A stretch of 64,000 nucleotides of DNA from a virus, in the IMG/VR virus record IMGVR_UViG_3300035180_002599, positions 1 to 64,000 of that record, one strand, 5' to 3'. The translations under genes were made by a program, and so were the position numbers. Numbering within the stretch: position 1 is the first letter of the stretch; every line of letters starts with the position of its first letter. Shown here in pieces: positions 24,122 to 33,148 of the stretch. The notes under the pieces were generated by a model that made no database searches, was not told where the DNA came from, and was given only the letters and a program-made list of their open reading frames with translations.

Positions 24122-24946
24122 ATGGGCGGAAATGCTATTAAATGTAGTTCTAGAATAAATCAAGAAAACATTGAAGAAACTATAATAGAAATAAAGAAAA
24201 TGTTATATGATTTAGATATCAATGAGAACAATATTGCAGTTTTGGGGTCAGCTAGTAAAAAACTTCCAGGAGAAACATCTGGAGATATTGACATAGCTAT
24301 CAATATAAATGCTCTACCAGTAAATAGTTATGATTATTTGATTGATTATATGTCTAAAAAAGTTATTGAATATAAAGATATGAGATCCATGGGTATTATA
24401 TCTATAGCATTTCCTATAAAAAACATTGATTTAAGACAAATTAATAAATTTGTCCAAGTAGATTTTATGTTGGTTGATTCTATAGAATGGGCTTCATGGG
24501 CTTTTTATTCACCGTCTAGTAAAGAAAGCCCGTGGAAGGGTTTATATAGAAACGAAATACTTTATTCTATAGCTAAGCATATGAATTTTGAATTTTTAGA
24601 TTTTATTGATTCTTTACCAGTTTCTTGGAAAAGAAATTTTTTTGATCTTAGCAAAGGTTTGTTAACTGGAACCCAAACTATAAAAGGTAAAAAATCAATA
24701 TTAAAAACAGCTAAGACATTAGAAAAAACATTAATAAGTAAAGATCCAGATGAAGTTGTTAAAATGATGTTTAATGAAGATTTGTGTAAAGATGATGTGT
24801 TGACGTGGGAAAGTACATTTAAACATTTAATTTCAGATGATTTTAAATATAAGAATAACTTATTAAACATTTTAAAAATGACTAAAGAAGGTATAACTAG
24901 AAAAGGTTATCCAGTTCCTATTGAACTGGATCAATTTTTTACATAA
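24122..24946 (+). CDS. Nucleotidyltransferase-fold protein
   Basis: A 274-residue protein with the polymerase-beta-type signature GSASKKLPGETSGDIDIAI from residue 42 (GS, then the metal-binding D-x-D) and a third acidic strand VQVDFMLV. A helical C-terminal part follows. Its substrate is unknown: nucleotidylation of RNA ends, tRNA or protein are all possible. It lies between a P-loop kinase and an RNA ligase fusion, which favours RNA end processing. Confidence 0.7.
   Translation: MGGNAIKCSSRINQENIEETIIEIKKMLYDLDINENNIAVLGSASKKLPGETSGDIDIAININALPVNSYDYLIDYMSKKVIEYKDMRSMGIISIAFPIKNIDLRQINKFVQVDFMLVDSIEWASWAFYSPSSKESPWKGLYRNEILYSIAKHMNFEFLDFIDSLPVSWKRNFFDLSKGLLTGTQTIKGKKSILKTAKTLEKTLISKDPDEVVKMMFNEDLCKDDVLTWESTFKHLISDDFKYKNNLLNILKMTKEGITRKGYPVPIELDQFFT
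24424..24931. other. Convergent gene ends
   Basis: The nucleotidyltransferase gene and the minus-strand ferritin-like gene converge and overlap by 16 bases at their 3' ends. No separate terminator hairpin is visible between them. Confidence 0.3.
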
Positions 24947-25398
24947 TCAGAGAATGTTTTTGGTGAGTTGTCTTGAATAGATCTAGTTTCTTTAGCTAAT
25001 GGGGCCAAATCATCAAAATGTTCTATCTCATCATTCATAATTTCGGTAAAAAAAGCTTCGGTTTCAACATCATCATTAGAACGAGCAAGTAACACAATTG
25101 ATCTATAATCATTGATAGCAGTTTGTTCTAAGTTTTGAGTAAAATCAAGAATTTCTTTATCGGTATCTGGATAATCGTTTGTATATTCCGTCAATTCAAT
25201 TACAGGATCTAATCCATGATTGATACAGAATGATATAATTTCATTAAAATGTTCAAATTCATCTTTTGAATGATCTATCAATTCTTCAGCAATTTTTGAG
25301 TTTGTTGCATATTCAGACATGGCCTTATATACTATACTGGTGCTAATTTCATCATTTAATACTTTAGCTAACATTTTTTCTAGTTGTTCTTTATACAT
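24931..25398 (-). CDS. Ferritin-like diiron protein
   Basis: A 155-residue four-helix protein with a complete ferritin-type metal set: E17, the EFEH motif at residues 47-50, E91 and the EIEH motif at 124-127. Bacterioferritin/Dps-like proteins store or oxidise iron and protect DNA from peroxide. It is the only minus-strand gene in this region and has a late octamer on its own strand, so it is probably a late product. Confidence 0.8.
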   Translation of the reverse strand: MYKEQLEKMLAKVLNDEISTSIVYKAMSEYATNSKIAEELIDHSKDEFEHFNEIISFCINHGLDPVIELTEYTNDYPDTDKEILDFTQNLEQTAINDYRSIVLLARSNDDVETEAFFTEIMNDEIEHFDDLAPLAKETRSIQDNSPKTFSDYVKN

Positions 25399-25423
25399 AG
25401 AAACTCCAATAAATAATTTACAT

Positions 25424-25431
25424 TATTTATA
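25424..25431 (-). promoter_or_regulatory. Late promoter octamer, ferritin-like gene
   Basis: An exact TATAAATA on the minus strand, overlapping by two bases an identical octamer on the plus strand. Confidence 0.6.
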
Positions 25432-25437
25432 TAAATA
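25430..25437 (+). promoter_or_regulatory. Late promoter octamer, RNA ligase fusion gene
   Basis: An exact TATAAATA on the plus strand 13 bases before the ATG. It is very close to the start, so the transcript would have almost no leader before AAAGGAAAG. Confidence 0.5.
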
Positions 25438-25449
25438 AAAGGAAAGTTA

Positions 25450-27069
25450 ATGACTCATTTATATCAAGAAGTATCAAAAAAAGGGACAGAATTCTTAAAC
25501 ACCATCTTTAATAAAGAAATAACGATTACTGAAAAGTTAGATGGTACTGCATTAATATGTAAACGAACCAAATCTGGCATAATTTTCTTTGGTAGAGATG
25601 GAACTAAGAAAATAGATAAAGTAGCTAGAATGTTTAGCACCATGTATGAAGCAGGAATTGAATATTTAAAAACTAAAGATTTATCATTTCTTAGATTAAA
25701 TGAAGAATTACATTTTGAATATTTTGCTCCTAAAGTTACTCATATAGTTTCATATGATAACATTCCGGAAAATGGTTTAGTATTGCTTGCTAGTACAACT
25801 AAACGTAATTTGAATATGATAGCATATGATTTAGGGGTATTGCCTCCTCCAATAATATTCAAAGGAAAATTGAATGATGAACAGAAAGATGAGCTAACTA
25901 AATTTTTGATTATGAGTCCAGAGCTTAGACAAATAAAATTCAAAACTAATTCATTTACTTCTTTTATTGTTAGTTTATTGAATGATAATTATACACCAGC
26001 ATTGGGTAGCAATGACATAGAAGGCATAGTAATAAGCACTCAAGATGGTACTTTTGTTTCAAAAATAATAGATCCATTATTCACAGATACCGTAATGTCT
26101 AAGAAAGATAATGATGAAGTAAAGGCGGAATATTATAAAGACATATCTCGTTTAGTAACTAATTTGGAAATGACTGGAGTTGAAACATATGATTCTCCAG
26201 AAGCAAATATTGAGGACAGATATATTGACTTTTTGATGAATATCATCATAAACAATATTAGTTCTATAATGGATAAAAAACAAGAGTTTGCTAAATATGA
26301 TTTTGGAAAACCTTATATAGCTTCTTATACTGATTTTAATTACAATGTTTTTCCTAAAGTCGTATCCGACATTATGAAAGATAATCCATGGTTTAGAGAT
26401 TTTGCTAGATTGACATTTAACACTTATGTTAAACCTAAAAATCGAGCTACGAAAAATTTTAGCAAAGATGATATTCAAATAATTAATAGAAAAATAGAGC
26501 TAATTAAAAAATATGTTCTATTAGATGATGATTTAGATGATGTAGTTGAATCTGTTATAGATGAACCTTTAGAAGTTTATGGGGTAATGTTTGGAAGATT
26601 TCAGCCATTAACTAATGGACATTTGAAAGGTATTGTGCAAATGTCCGAACAAGCAGACAAAGGATGTATTTACTTAGTAAAAGGTGAAAAAACATCCAGT
26701 GATAAAGATAAAAATCCTTTTGATGAAGAAATTCAAATCAAAATGCTAGAAGCGGTTGTTCCTAAAAATATTGAAGTAAAAGTTATAAACGCTGCATTTT
26801 TTCCAGATGTTATTAATGAAATGGATTACAATAATTATTTAGTTTTTTGTGGGTCTGATAGATACACGTCTTATTCTAAAATGTTATCTTATGTTGATGA
26901 AGGTAAAACTGTAGAGATTATTGAAATAAATAGAGATGAAAGCGAAGATGTTTCTGCAACTAAAGTAAGAGCTGCTTTAAAGAATGAGGACAAAGAACTT
27001 TTTGAACAAATGACTCCTAAAGAAATTCACAATTTTTATGAAGAATTGTTAACGTATATTGGTGAATAA
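25450..27069 (+). CDS. RNA ligase fused to an NMN-adenylyltransferase-like domain
   Basis: This 539-residue protein has two parts. The N-terminal half is a nucleotidyltransferase-type ligase: EKLDGTA puts the adenylated lysine at K29 (KxDG), with FGRDGTKK, HFEYF (motif IIIa-like) and EGIVIST (motif IV) following. From about residue 378 there is a nucleotidylyltransferase domain with FGRFQPLTNGH, CGSDRY and SATKVRAAL, the hallmarks of NMNAT/NadR. The ligase half resembles phage RNA ligases rather than DNA ligases. The fusion may make or use NAD at RNA ends, or couple RNA repair to NAD status. Confidence 0.8.
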   Translation: MTHLYQEVSKKGTEFLNTIFNKEITITEKLDGTALICKRTKSGIIFFGRDGTKKIDKVARMFSTMYEAGIEYLKTKDLSFLRLNEELHFEYFAPKVTHIVSYDNIPENGLVLLASTTKRNLNMIAYDLGVLPPPIIFKGKLNDEQKDELTKFLIMSPELRQIKFKTNSFTSFIVSLLNDNYTPALGSNDIEGIVISTQDGTFVSKIIDPLFTDTVMSKKDNDEVKAEYYKDISRLVTNLEMTGVETYDSPEANIEDRYIDFLMNIIINNISSIMDKKQEFAKYDFGKPYIASYTDFNYNVFPKVVSDIMKDNPWFRDFARLTFNTYVKPKNRATKNFSKDDIQIINRKIELIKKYVLLDDDLDDVVESVIDEPLEVYGVMFGRFQPLTNGHLKGIVQMSEQADKGCIYLVKGEKTSSDKDKNPFDEEIQIKMLEAVVPKNIEVKVINAAFFPDVINEMDYNNYLVFCGSDRYTSYSKMLSYVDEGKTVEIIEINRDESEDVSATKVRAALKNEDKELFEQMTPKEIHNFYEELLTYIGE

Positions 27070-27160
27070 TTCGGGTCTATGTATTTTTTACATTATTACC
27101 TAAACTGTGCTGAACTAACAGAAAATAAAATTATGATAAATGATATTTGTTTAATCATAA

Positions 27161-27183
27161 TATAAGCATAAATGTGATATAAT
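27161..27183 (+). promoter_or_regulatory. Host-type promoter
   Basis: TATAAGCATAAATGTGATATAAT before a small ORF and the ribonucleotide reductase genes. Confidence 0.6.
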
Positions 27184-27199
27184 AAAAGAAAGAGAATAT

Positions 27200-27361
27200 A
27201 TGAAAATTTGGTTTACTAAAAAATGCTATAATCTTGTAAATTTCTTGTACTTGTTTTTTAAAGAAAAACGAGACAATTTACATAAAAAATTAAATCCCGT
27301 TGATGATGGTATGTTTGGTTCTTTATTTGAGAACATAGACAAAATTAAAAACGAAGATTGA
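27200..27361 (+). CDS. Small basic protein, unknown
   Basis: A 53-residue ORF starting 17 bases after the promoter, with AAAGAGA before the ATG. The N-terminal half has aromatic hydrophobic residues (NLVNFLYLFFKEK), the C-terminal half is acidic. No family recognised. Confidence 0.4.
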   Translation: MKIWFTKKCYNLVNFLYLFFKEKRDNLHKKLNPVDDGMFGSLFENIDKIKNED

Positions 27362-27428
27362 AAAGGATAGAAGGAACTCTGATTTTAGAATACAAAAAAT
27401 AAATATTGTAACCAATCAAAGGACCTTA

Positions 27429-28550
27429 ATGTTATATAACAATTATAAGATAGATTTTACCCAAGAACCTATGTTTCTTGGTCAAGGACGAAACACTCAA
27501 CGTTTCGACGTTATGAAATATGAATTCTTCGATGAACGAAACGGAAAAATGCAAGGTTTTGACTGGGCATTTGACGAAGCTAAACTAACTCAAGATTACG
27601 TTGATTTTAACAACGCAATGCACCCTCATGAAAAATTCGCAACCACTAGAACTTTACAAAGATTAATTTATTTTGATTCATTGCAAGGAAGAGGTATTCT
27701 ATCCACTTTAGGACTTATTTGTACAATTCCTGAATTAGAAAATGCTATGCTCACTTGGCAGTATTTTGAAGGAGCTAAACACTCTAAAACATATACTGAA
27801 AATTTAAAAGGAATGTATGTAAATCCAACTGAAATATTTGATGAAGCCTGGGAGATACCAGAAATCACTAAAATGGCTGAAACTATAAAAGAGCCTTATG
27901 AAAACTGTTATAATTATGTAATTGAATATGAATACCGAAAAATAAAAGGTATAGATATTGATAAAGAATTTCTATACGATTTAAAGAAATCTGTAGTTAG
28001 ATTAATTGTAGCTATCAATATTTTGGAAGGTGTTAGATTTTACCCTGGATTTAGTATTATTTGGGCATTAAATAAAGGACAATCATATTTAGAAGGAACA
28101 TCAAAAAATCTTAAATTTATTTGTAGAGATGAAAATGTTCATTTATCAATGACTCAAAAGATTTTACAATTTTTCAAAAATAAGCCAGATGAAGGTTTTG
28201 TAGAGGTAATGAAAGATCTTCACGATGAGATTTATGAAGAGTATAGAAAAGCGTATGAACAAGAAGCAGAATGGATTGACTATTTATTCAGTCAAGGTTC
28301 TTTTTTAGGACTTAATGCAGAAATTTCTAAAGAGTATTTGAAATATATAATTAATAGAAGATTGAAAGCTATTGGTTACAATGTTATGTTTCAAAACTGT
28401 TCTAAAAATCCAATTCCATGGATCGAGCCATATATCAATATGGATAAGGTAGAAATATTGCCTCAAGAGGGCGAAGTTACAAATTATGTTTCTGGTGGAG
28501 TTGATAACTCCAAAGAAGCTTCAATAGATTTATATAAAGGTGTTTTATGA
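27429..28550 (+). CDS. nrdB: Ribonucleoside-diphosphate reductase, small (beta) subunit
   Basis: A 373-residue class I R2 protein that houses the diiron/tyrosyl-radical cofactor for dNTP synthesis. Seen are FDWAFDEAKLTQDYVDF (first Asp/Glu ligand region), LENAMLTWQYFEGAKHSKTYT (E-x-x-H pair), NILEGVRFYPGF and CRDENVHLSMTQ (second E-x-x-H). Its stop overlaps the nrdA start by 4 bases, so the subunits are coupled. It supplies DNA precursors for phage replication. Confidence 0.93.
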   Translation: MLYNNYKIDFTQEPMFLGQGRNTQRFDVMKYEFFDERNGKMQGFDWAFDEAKLTQDYVDFNNAMHPHEKFATTRTLQRLIYFDSLQGRGILSTLGLICTIPELENAMLTWQYFEGAKHSKTYTENLKGMYVNPTEIFDEAWEIPEITKMAETIKEPYENCYNYVIEYEYRKIKGIDIDKEFLYDLKKSVVRLIVAINILEGVRFYPGFSIIWALNKGQSYLEGTSKNLKFICRDENVHLSMTQKILQFFKNKPDEGFVEVMKDLHDEIYEEYRKAYEQEAEWIDYLFSQGSFLGLNAEISKEYLKYIINRRLKAIGYNVMFQNCSKNPIPWIEPYINMDKVEILPQEGEVTNYVSGGVDNSKEASIDLYKGVL

Positions 28551-30799
28551 GTTCAGCGGATATTTACGTTTTAAAGGCTGGAGGCCATAAGGAATTATGG
28601 AACCCAGATAAAATTCATGAAAAAGTTATGATGGCATGTGATGGAATAACTGGAGTCTCTGCTTCATTAATTGAAATGAATGCTAATTTACATATTAGAA
28701 ATAATATAAAATCTTCAGATATACAAAAAACATTAATCAATGCATCTTCAGAATTGATAAGCGAAGAAAATCCTAATTACGAATACGTAACAGCAAGATT
28801 GTTAAATCAACAAATTAGAAAAGAAGTTTACGGACAATATCAACCCCATGATTTCTTAGAAGAAATTAAAAAGCGTTGTAATAAAGGGATATATGATAAA
28901 GATATTTTCAATTATTACTCAGAAGAAGAAATTCAATACTTCGGCAAAAAAATAAGATATCAAAAAGATGATAATTTTACATATACTGGTTTAAAACAAC
29001 TTTATTCAAAATATTTAGTTAAACGAAAAGGTAAAATTGTTGAAACTCCTCAAGAGATTTTTATGTTAATGCCTATGTATGTTTTTAGAAATTATAATCC
29101 AGAAATGAGAAAAAAATGGGTAATTGAGGGGTATAAATGTCTTAGCGATTTTGAAGTATCATTACCTACACCTATCATGAATGGGTTGAGAACAGCTTTT
29201 AAGCGATTCATTTCTTGTAATCTAATAAATGCTGGAGATACTTCTAAATCATTAGCTATGGCAAATGCGTTTATTATGATGATGACTGCAAACAAAAGTG
29301 GAATAGGAGTCAATGACGGTTATATCCGAGGTTTGGGTGCTGATATTGATAACGGTCGTATGGAACATACTGGAATACTTCCAATATTAAAAGCTCAAGA
29401 ATCTGCAACCAAAGCATTCACTCAGGAGAGTAGAGGAGGTTCATCTACTAATTATTATCCTTTCTTTCATTATGAAGCTGAATTGATTATGCAATTGGGT
29501 AATGCTAAAGGAACTGCAGACACTCGTGTTAGACATGCAGACCATACTATTGTATTCAATAAATTGTTTTTTGAGCGAATTGCAAATGGGCAAGATATTA
29601 CATTATTTCACATAAATTCAGCTCCAAAATTGTATGACAATATTGGTTATAATGAAACATTTAAAGAGCTTTATGAACATTATGAAAGAACGGTTCCAGC
29701 AAAACATAAAAAAACAATAAAAGCTTCTGCTTATAAAGACTTGTTTCATAATGAAAGATTTTTACAAGGTAGATTGTATTATATGTTTGCTGATAATGCA
29801 AACCAACATGGTATGTGGAAGATTCATGTAAATCAATCTAATCTTTGTTTAGAAATTATTGTTCCAGCTACACCTTTAGATTCAGAAACTCCAGAGGTTG
29901 GTGTTTGTATTTTAGCTGGATTACAACATGGATATTTAACAGATGAACGAGTTCCTGTAGCTTCAGAATTTTTAGTAAGATTCTTAGAAGAAATGATTGA
30001 TTATATGGATTATACACATCCAGAGATTGAATACGCTGCAAAAAAACGTAGAACTTTAGGGATAGGACATTCAGATATTTTTCATTATTTAGCAAAAAAC
30101 AAAATGTTTTATAATACATTAGAAGGTCGAAATCTAATGCACAAACGTTATGAATTAGCTACATATTGGATGACCCGAACTAGTGTGGAAATAGCTAAAG
30201 AAAAAGGTCCTTGTGAGTTATATAAAGACACCAAATATTCTGATGGTATGGTTACATTAGATGTGTATAAACGAACCGTAGATGAATTAGTAACAGAGCC
30301 TTTACATTGTGATTGGGATGGATTACGGGCAGATTTGAAAAAGTTTGGTATTAGACATAGCACATTGACTTCAAACCCACCTTTCGGTAATTCAGCTAAA
30401 ACCGGAAATGCAACATCAGGTGCAGAACCTCCTAGATTTTTGGCTACAGTTAAAGATGATAAAAAAGTTAAATTGACTCAATTGGTTCCTGAATATAATA
30501 AGCTCAAAAATTATTATACTACGGCATGGGGAGAAGATTTCAATAATATTGATTACTTTAAGTTCATTGCAGTTCTTCAAAAATTCATAGATCAAAGTGT
30601 TAGCACTAATCAATATACAAACCTATTGAGATATGAAGGTGGAAAAGTTCCAATGAGTGTATTGGAAGAAGAGTTTATCACTGCATATTATTATGGATTA
30701 AAAACCATGTATTATCAAAATTTTAGAAGCGATGATGGAGTTGATGGTATAGATGATGAAAAAGCAACAGGCTGCGGAAGCGGAGGGTGTGTCGTATAA
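28547..30799 (+). CDS. nrdA: Ribonucleoside-diphosphate reductase, large (alpha) subunit
   Basis: A 750-residue class I R1 protein. An N-terminal ATP-cone starts with VLKAGGHKELWNPDKIHEKV. Next are the barrel with SCNLINAGDT (first redox Cys), NKSGIGVNDGYIRGLG, NQSNLCLEIIVPATP (N-x-C-x-E active site), the second redox segment GVCILAGLQHG and PPFGNSA. It ends with GCGSGGC, the Cys pair that re-reduces the active site. It acts with NrdB. Confidence 0.93.
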   Translation: MSSADIYVLKAGGHKELWNPDKIHEKVMMACDGITGVSASLIEMNANLHIRNNIKSSDIQKTLINASSELISEENPNYEYVTARLLNQQIRKEVYGQYQPHDFLEEIKKRCNKGIYDKDIFNYYSEEEIQYFGKKIRYQKDDNFTYTGLKQLYSKYLVKRKGKIVETPQEIFMLMPMYVFRNYNPEMRKKWVIEGYKCLSDFEVSLPTPIMNGLRTAFKRFISCNLINAGDTSKSLAMANAFIMMMTANKSGIGVNDGYIRGLGADIDNGRMEHTGILPILKAQESATKAFTQESRGGSSTNYYPFFHYEAELIMQLGNAKGTADTRVRHADHTIVFNKLFFERIANGQDITLFHINSAPKLYDNIGYNETFKELYEHYERTVPAKHKKTIKASAYKDLFHNERFLQGRLYYMFADNANQHGMWKIHVNQSNLCLEIIVPATPLDSETPEVGVCILAGLQHGYLTDERVPVASEFLVRFLEEMIDYMDYTHPEIEYAAKKRRTLGIGHSDIFHYLAKNKMFYNTLEGRNLMHKRYELATYWMTRTSVEIAKEKGPCELYKDTKYSDGMVTLDVYKRTVDELVTEPLHCDWDGLRADLKKFGIRHSTLTSNPPFGNSAKTGNATSGAEPPRFLATVKDDKKVKLTQLVPEYNKLKNYYTTAWGEDFNNIDYFKFIAVLQKFIDQSVSTNQYTNLLRYEGGKVPMSVLEEEFITAYYYGLKTMYYQNFRSDDGVDGIDDEKATGCGSGGCVV

Positions 30800-30815
30800 G
30801 GAAACCATATTGGAA

Positions 30816-31319
30816 ATGAACAAGGAGAATTGGGATATCCTCCTTGAACGTATTCAATATTTAAAAAATGAAGTTAGAAAGTACAAATATGATTTTCTAA
30901 CTGGTCTAAAAATGAGAAAAGATTTTGATGGATATTTGAGAATTTTGTTTGAAATGTGTGATTTTGAAAATAGAGATTTCACAATAATTCTTATAGATAT
31001 TGATGGATTACATGATTTGAATAGAAATTCAGGTTACTCTAAAGGTGATGAACTTATTAAAACTGTTGCTGATTCATTAATTGTTTTCAAAGAATGTAAT
31101 GGAACTGAGATTTTTAGGATAGGTGGTGATGAATTTGGAATTCTAGTAAAAGGTCATGATGAATCCAAATTAGAGCAAGCCTTAAATAAATTAGAAAAAT
31201 GTACTTGGGCATATACTCATGTAACTCCTGATAAAGATTTTGGGTCTCCAGCTCATGTATTTAAAATTACAGACGATAAAATAATTGCTAAGAAACTTGA
31301 CAAAAACACATCTAGGTGA
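30816..31319 (+). CDS. GGDEF-domain protein (putative diguanylate cyclase)
   Basis: About 167 residues from the chosen ATG; an upstream ATG inside nrdA would add 21. It has an N-terminal helix, YDFLTGLKMRKDFDGYL (the usual D-x-L-T-x-L start of GGDEF domains), IDIDGLHDLNRNSGYSKGDE and an intact GGDEF at residues 103-107. No RxxD inhibition site precedes it. GGDEF enzymes make c-di-GMP or related dinucleotides. Its placement in the reductase operon is unusual. It could alter host motility or biofilm signals or interfere with cyclic-nucleotide defences. Confidence 0.85.
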   Translation: MNKENWDILLERIQYLKNEVRKYKYDFLTGLKMRKDFDGYLRILFEMCDFENRDFTIILIDIDGLHDLNRNSGYSKGDELIKTVADSLIVFKECNGTEIFRIGGDEFGILVKGHDESKLEQALNKLEKCTWAYTHVTPDKDFGSPAHVFKITDDKIIAKKLDKNTSR

Positions 31320-31323
31320 TATA

Positions 31324-31545
31324 ATGATTAATAAACGAGAAGCGTTGCTTAATGAAATTATGAAAGATACACCGATAAGAAAAACCAAATTTAGGGATAT
31401 ATATCCTAAAGAAATAATTTTAGAAAAAGTCGTTGAACGAAGTTCATTTTGTTTAAATTGTCTATCAGCTAAAGAAATAGAGTTATTATGGAACGAAAAT
31501 AGAAGGAGGATAGATGAAAGATCTTTATCAGAAAATAAACAATAA
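31324..31545 (+). CDS. Small protein, unknown
   Basis: A 73-residue protein with TAGGTGAT before the ATG, five bases after the GGDEF stop. It has a C-x-x-C pair (FCLNCLS). Its end overlaps the next gene. An in-frame upstream extension is possible but has no RBS. Confidence 0.5.
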   Translation: MINKREALLNEIMKDTPIRKTKFRDIYPKEIILEKVVERSSFCLNCLSAKEIELLWNENRRRIDERSLSENKQ

Positions 31546-31894
31546 AAACTATTTAGTTATTCATCTTAGAAGCTCATGGGCTAAAGCTAGAGGTTATTCT
31601 TCTTTTTATAAAATAAGAAGCTTGGAGTACGTATCTGGAAATTTCGATACTGGGTTTTCTTATGGCCCTCCAATCTTATTATCAATGGCTAAATTGAAAA
31701 TAAAAACTAGAATGGGTTGTATGTTTTTTAAATTGGATAAAATAGATATTGAATATTCATTATTTGAAAATTTTGATGATGCTGTAGAGTGTTTAGCAAC
31801 TGAGAAAAATTCTAGAATAGTTAGGTCTCCATTTGAATCTATTACAAAAATGAATAATTACCTTTATAAGCGAAGACCTTGGGTATTCCTTTAA
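31514..31894 (+). CDS. Unknown protein
   Basis: A 126-residue basic protein with a strong AGGAGG before its ATG, overlapping the preceding gene by 32 bases. It is rich in aromatic residues. No family recognised. Confidence 0.5.
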   Translation: MKDLYQKINNKNYLVIHLRSSWAKARGYSSFYKIRSLEYVSGNFDTGFSYGPPILLSMAKLKIKTRMGCMFFKLDKIDIEYSLFENFDDAVECLATEKNSRIVRSPFESITKMNNYLYKRRPWVFL

Positions 31895-31902
31895 TTTAAT
31901 CA

Positions 31903-31929
31903 GTTTTTAAGATAACTTATGTTATAATA
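31903..31929 (+). promoter_or_regulatory. Host-type promoter for the HU gene
   Basis: TTTTTAAGATAACTTATGTTATAATAA about 30 bases before the HU-like gene. Confidence 0.6.
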
Positions 31930-31957
31930 ATTATTCAATAAAACAAAAAGGATTCAA

Positions 31958-32233
31958 ATGAATAAAGCGCAACTAATCGAGACGTTGGCATCTAAACTTG
32001 ATGTAAATAAAACAGAAGCGGGTCGTGTTCTTGACACAGTTCTTTCTACAATTATCGAAGGTACAAAAACTGACGGAGAATGTGTAGTTCCAGGTCTAGG
32101 TAAATTGGTAGTGACTGAAACTGCAGCACGTTCTGGTGTTTCAAAAATGGGCGGCGTTGAAAAAGCTTGGACAAAACCAGCTGGTAAAAAAATCAGTCTC
32201 AAATTGTCAAAAGAAGGAAAAGAAGCTCTCTAA
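31958..32233 (+). CDS. HU/IHF-like DNA-binding protein
   Basis: A 91-residue DNABII protein: MNKAQLIETLASKLDVNKTE opens the helical dimerisation part, GLGKLVVTETAARSGVSKMG forms the beta arm, and the end is ISLKLSKEGKEAL. The usual arm Pro in R-N-P is replaced, so the DNA-bending wedge is atypical. It likely bends or compacts phage DNA. A GAAGCTC/GAGCTTC hairpin overlaps its stop. Confidence 0.85.
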   Translation: MNKAQLIETLASKLDVNKTEAGRVLDTVLSTIIEGTKTDGECVVPGLGKLVVTETAARSGVSKMGGVEKAWTKPAGKKISLKLSKEGKEAL

Positions 32234-32240
32234 GAGCTTC
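32222..32240 (+). terminator. Terminator-like hairpin
   Basis: GAAGCTC-TCTAA-GAGCTTC spans the HU stop codon; the T-tract downstream is weak. Confidence 0.4.
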
Positions 32241-32293
32241 ACGCTTATTTAAGGTTTATTAGTAAGTTTTAAATAATCGTAGAAGGAAAGAAT

Positions 32294-33103
32294 ATGACTG
32301 CAGAAAAGTTTTTTTGTATCAAATGCGAATATATAATGAAAGAACATAAATGTCCGCGTTGTAATCAGAATACATTTATTGTAGGTAAAAACACAAGATT
32401 TCCCTCTAATCCTAGAACAGAGGATTATAGACATATTGCTTTGTGTTTAGATTCTTATATTGACTCATACAATTTAGATGATTTGCCTCGTGTTGAAGCT
32501 TATATTAAGAAATACAGAAAAGAAACTAAAACTGATTTTGAAAAATTACGTGAACAAAAAAAGAAAGAATTGAATGATAAGCTATTTACTATTAATGATT
32601 CATTTACTACTAATTATTCATTAGACGGAATTAGAAGAGAAGCAATGTGGAGAGATGATGTTTATAAAATCCCTAAACATATTAGTGATTTTTTAAGAGA
32701 TTCTATATTACTACCTAACGTGAGAATACTTGATGAGAAAGAGGTATATTTTTCAAATATAGCATTCTTATATAATGAATATTCATATGAAGGTGATTTT
32801 TCTCCAAAAGATCTTTTCAAGATCTATAAATGTAAACCTTATTCTAAAAGTGGTGAGCTTATATTAACAAACGGGTTAAAAAACAGATCCCAGAATTATA
32901 TAAATTTCTTCTTTAGAACAGAGTTAGAGGCTCAACTTGCAAATGAGTTAATTGCGGATGAATATAAAAATTTGTTAGCACATGTACCTGCAAAATTTAA
33001 GAAACATCCTGACTTATTGAAGTACATTCAACAATGTGATATTTTTACTAAAAAATATAATGGACCTAAATTACATGATTTAATGCCAGAATATTATCTA
33101 TAA
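32294..33103 (+). CDS. Zinc-ribbon protein, unknown
   Basis: A 269-residue protein with an N-terminal C-x-x-C...C-x-x-C ribbon (FCIKCEYIMKEHKCPRCNQN) and a long charged helical remainder. The ribbon suggests nucleic acid or protein binding. No family recognised. Confidence 0.55.
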   Translation: MTAEKFFCIKCEYIMKEHKCPRCNQNTFIVGKNTRFPSNPRTEDYRHIALCLDSYIDSYNLDDLPRVEAYIKKYRKETKTDFEKLREQKKKELNDKLFTINDSFTTNYSLDGIRREAMWRDDVYKIPKHISDFLRDSILLPNVRILDEKEVYFSNIAFLYNEYSYEGDFSPKDLFKIYKCKPYSKSGELILTNGLKNRSQNYINFFFRTELEAQLANELIADEYKNLLAHVPAKFKKHPDLLKYIQQCDIFTKKYNGPKLHDLMPEYYL

Positions 33104-33126
33104 TTAATTATTAAAATGATATAATA
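33104..33126 (+). promoter_or_regulatory. Host-type promoter
   Basis: TTAATTATTAAAATGATATAATA before the next gene. Confidence 0.55.
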
Positions 33127-33148
33127 CAAAAAGAAAGAAGGAGAGTTT

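Noticed and set aside
27070-27199. Gene in the spacer before the reductase operon
   Set aside because: Only short frames without an RBS; it holds the promoter and AT-rich DNA.
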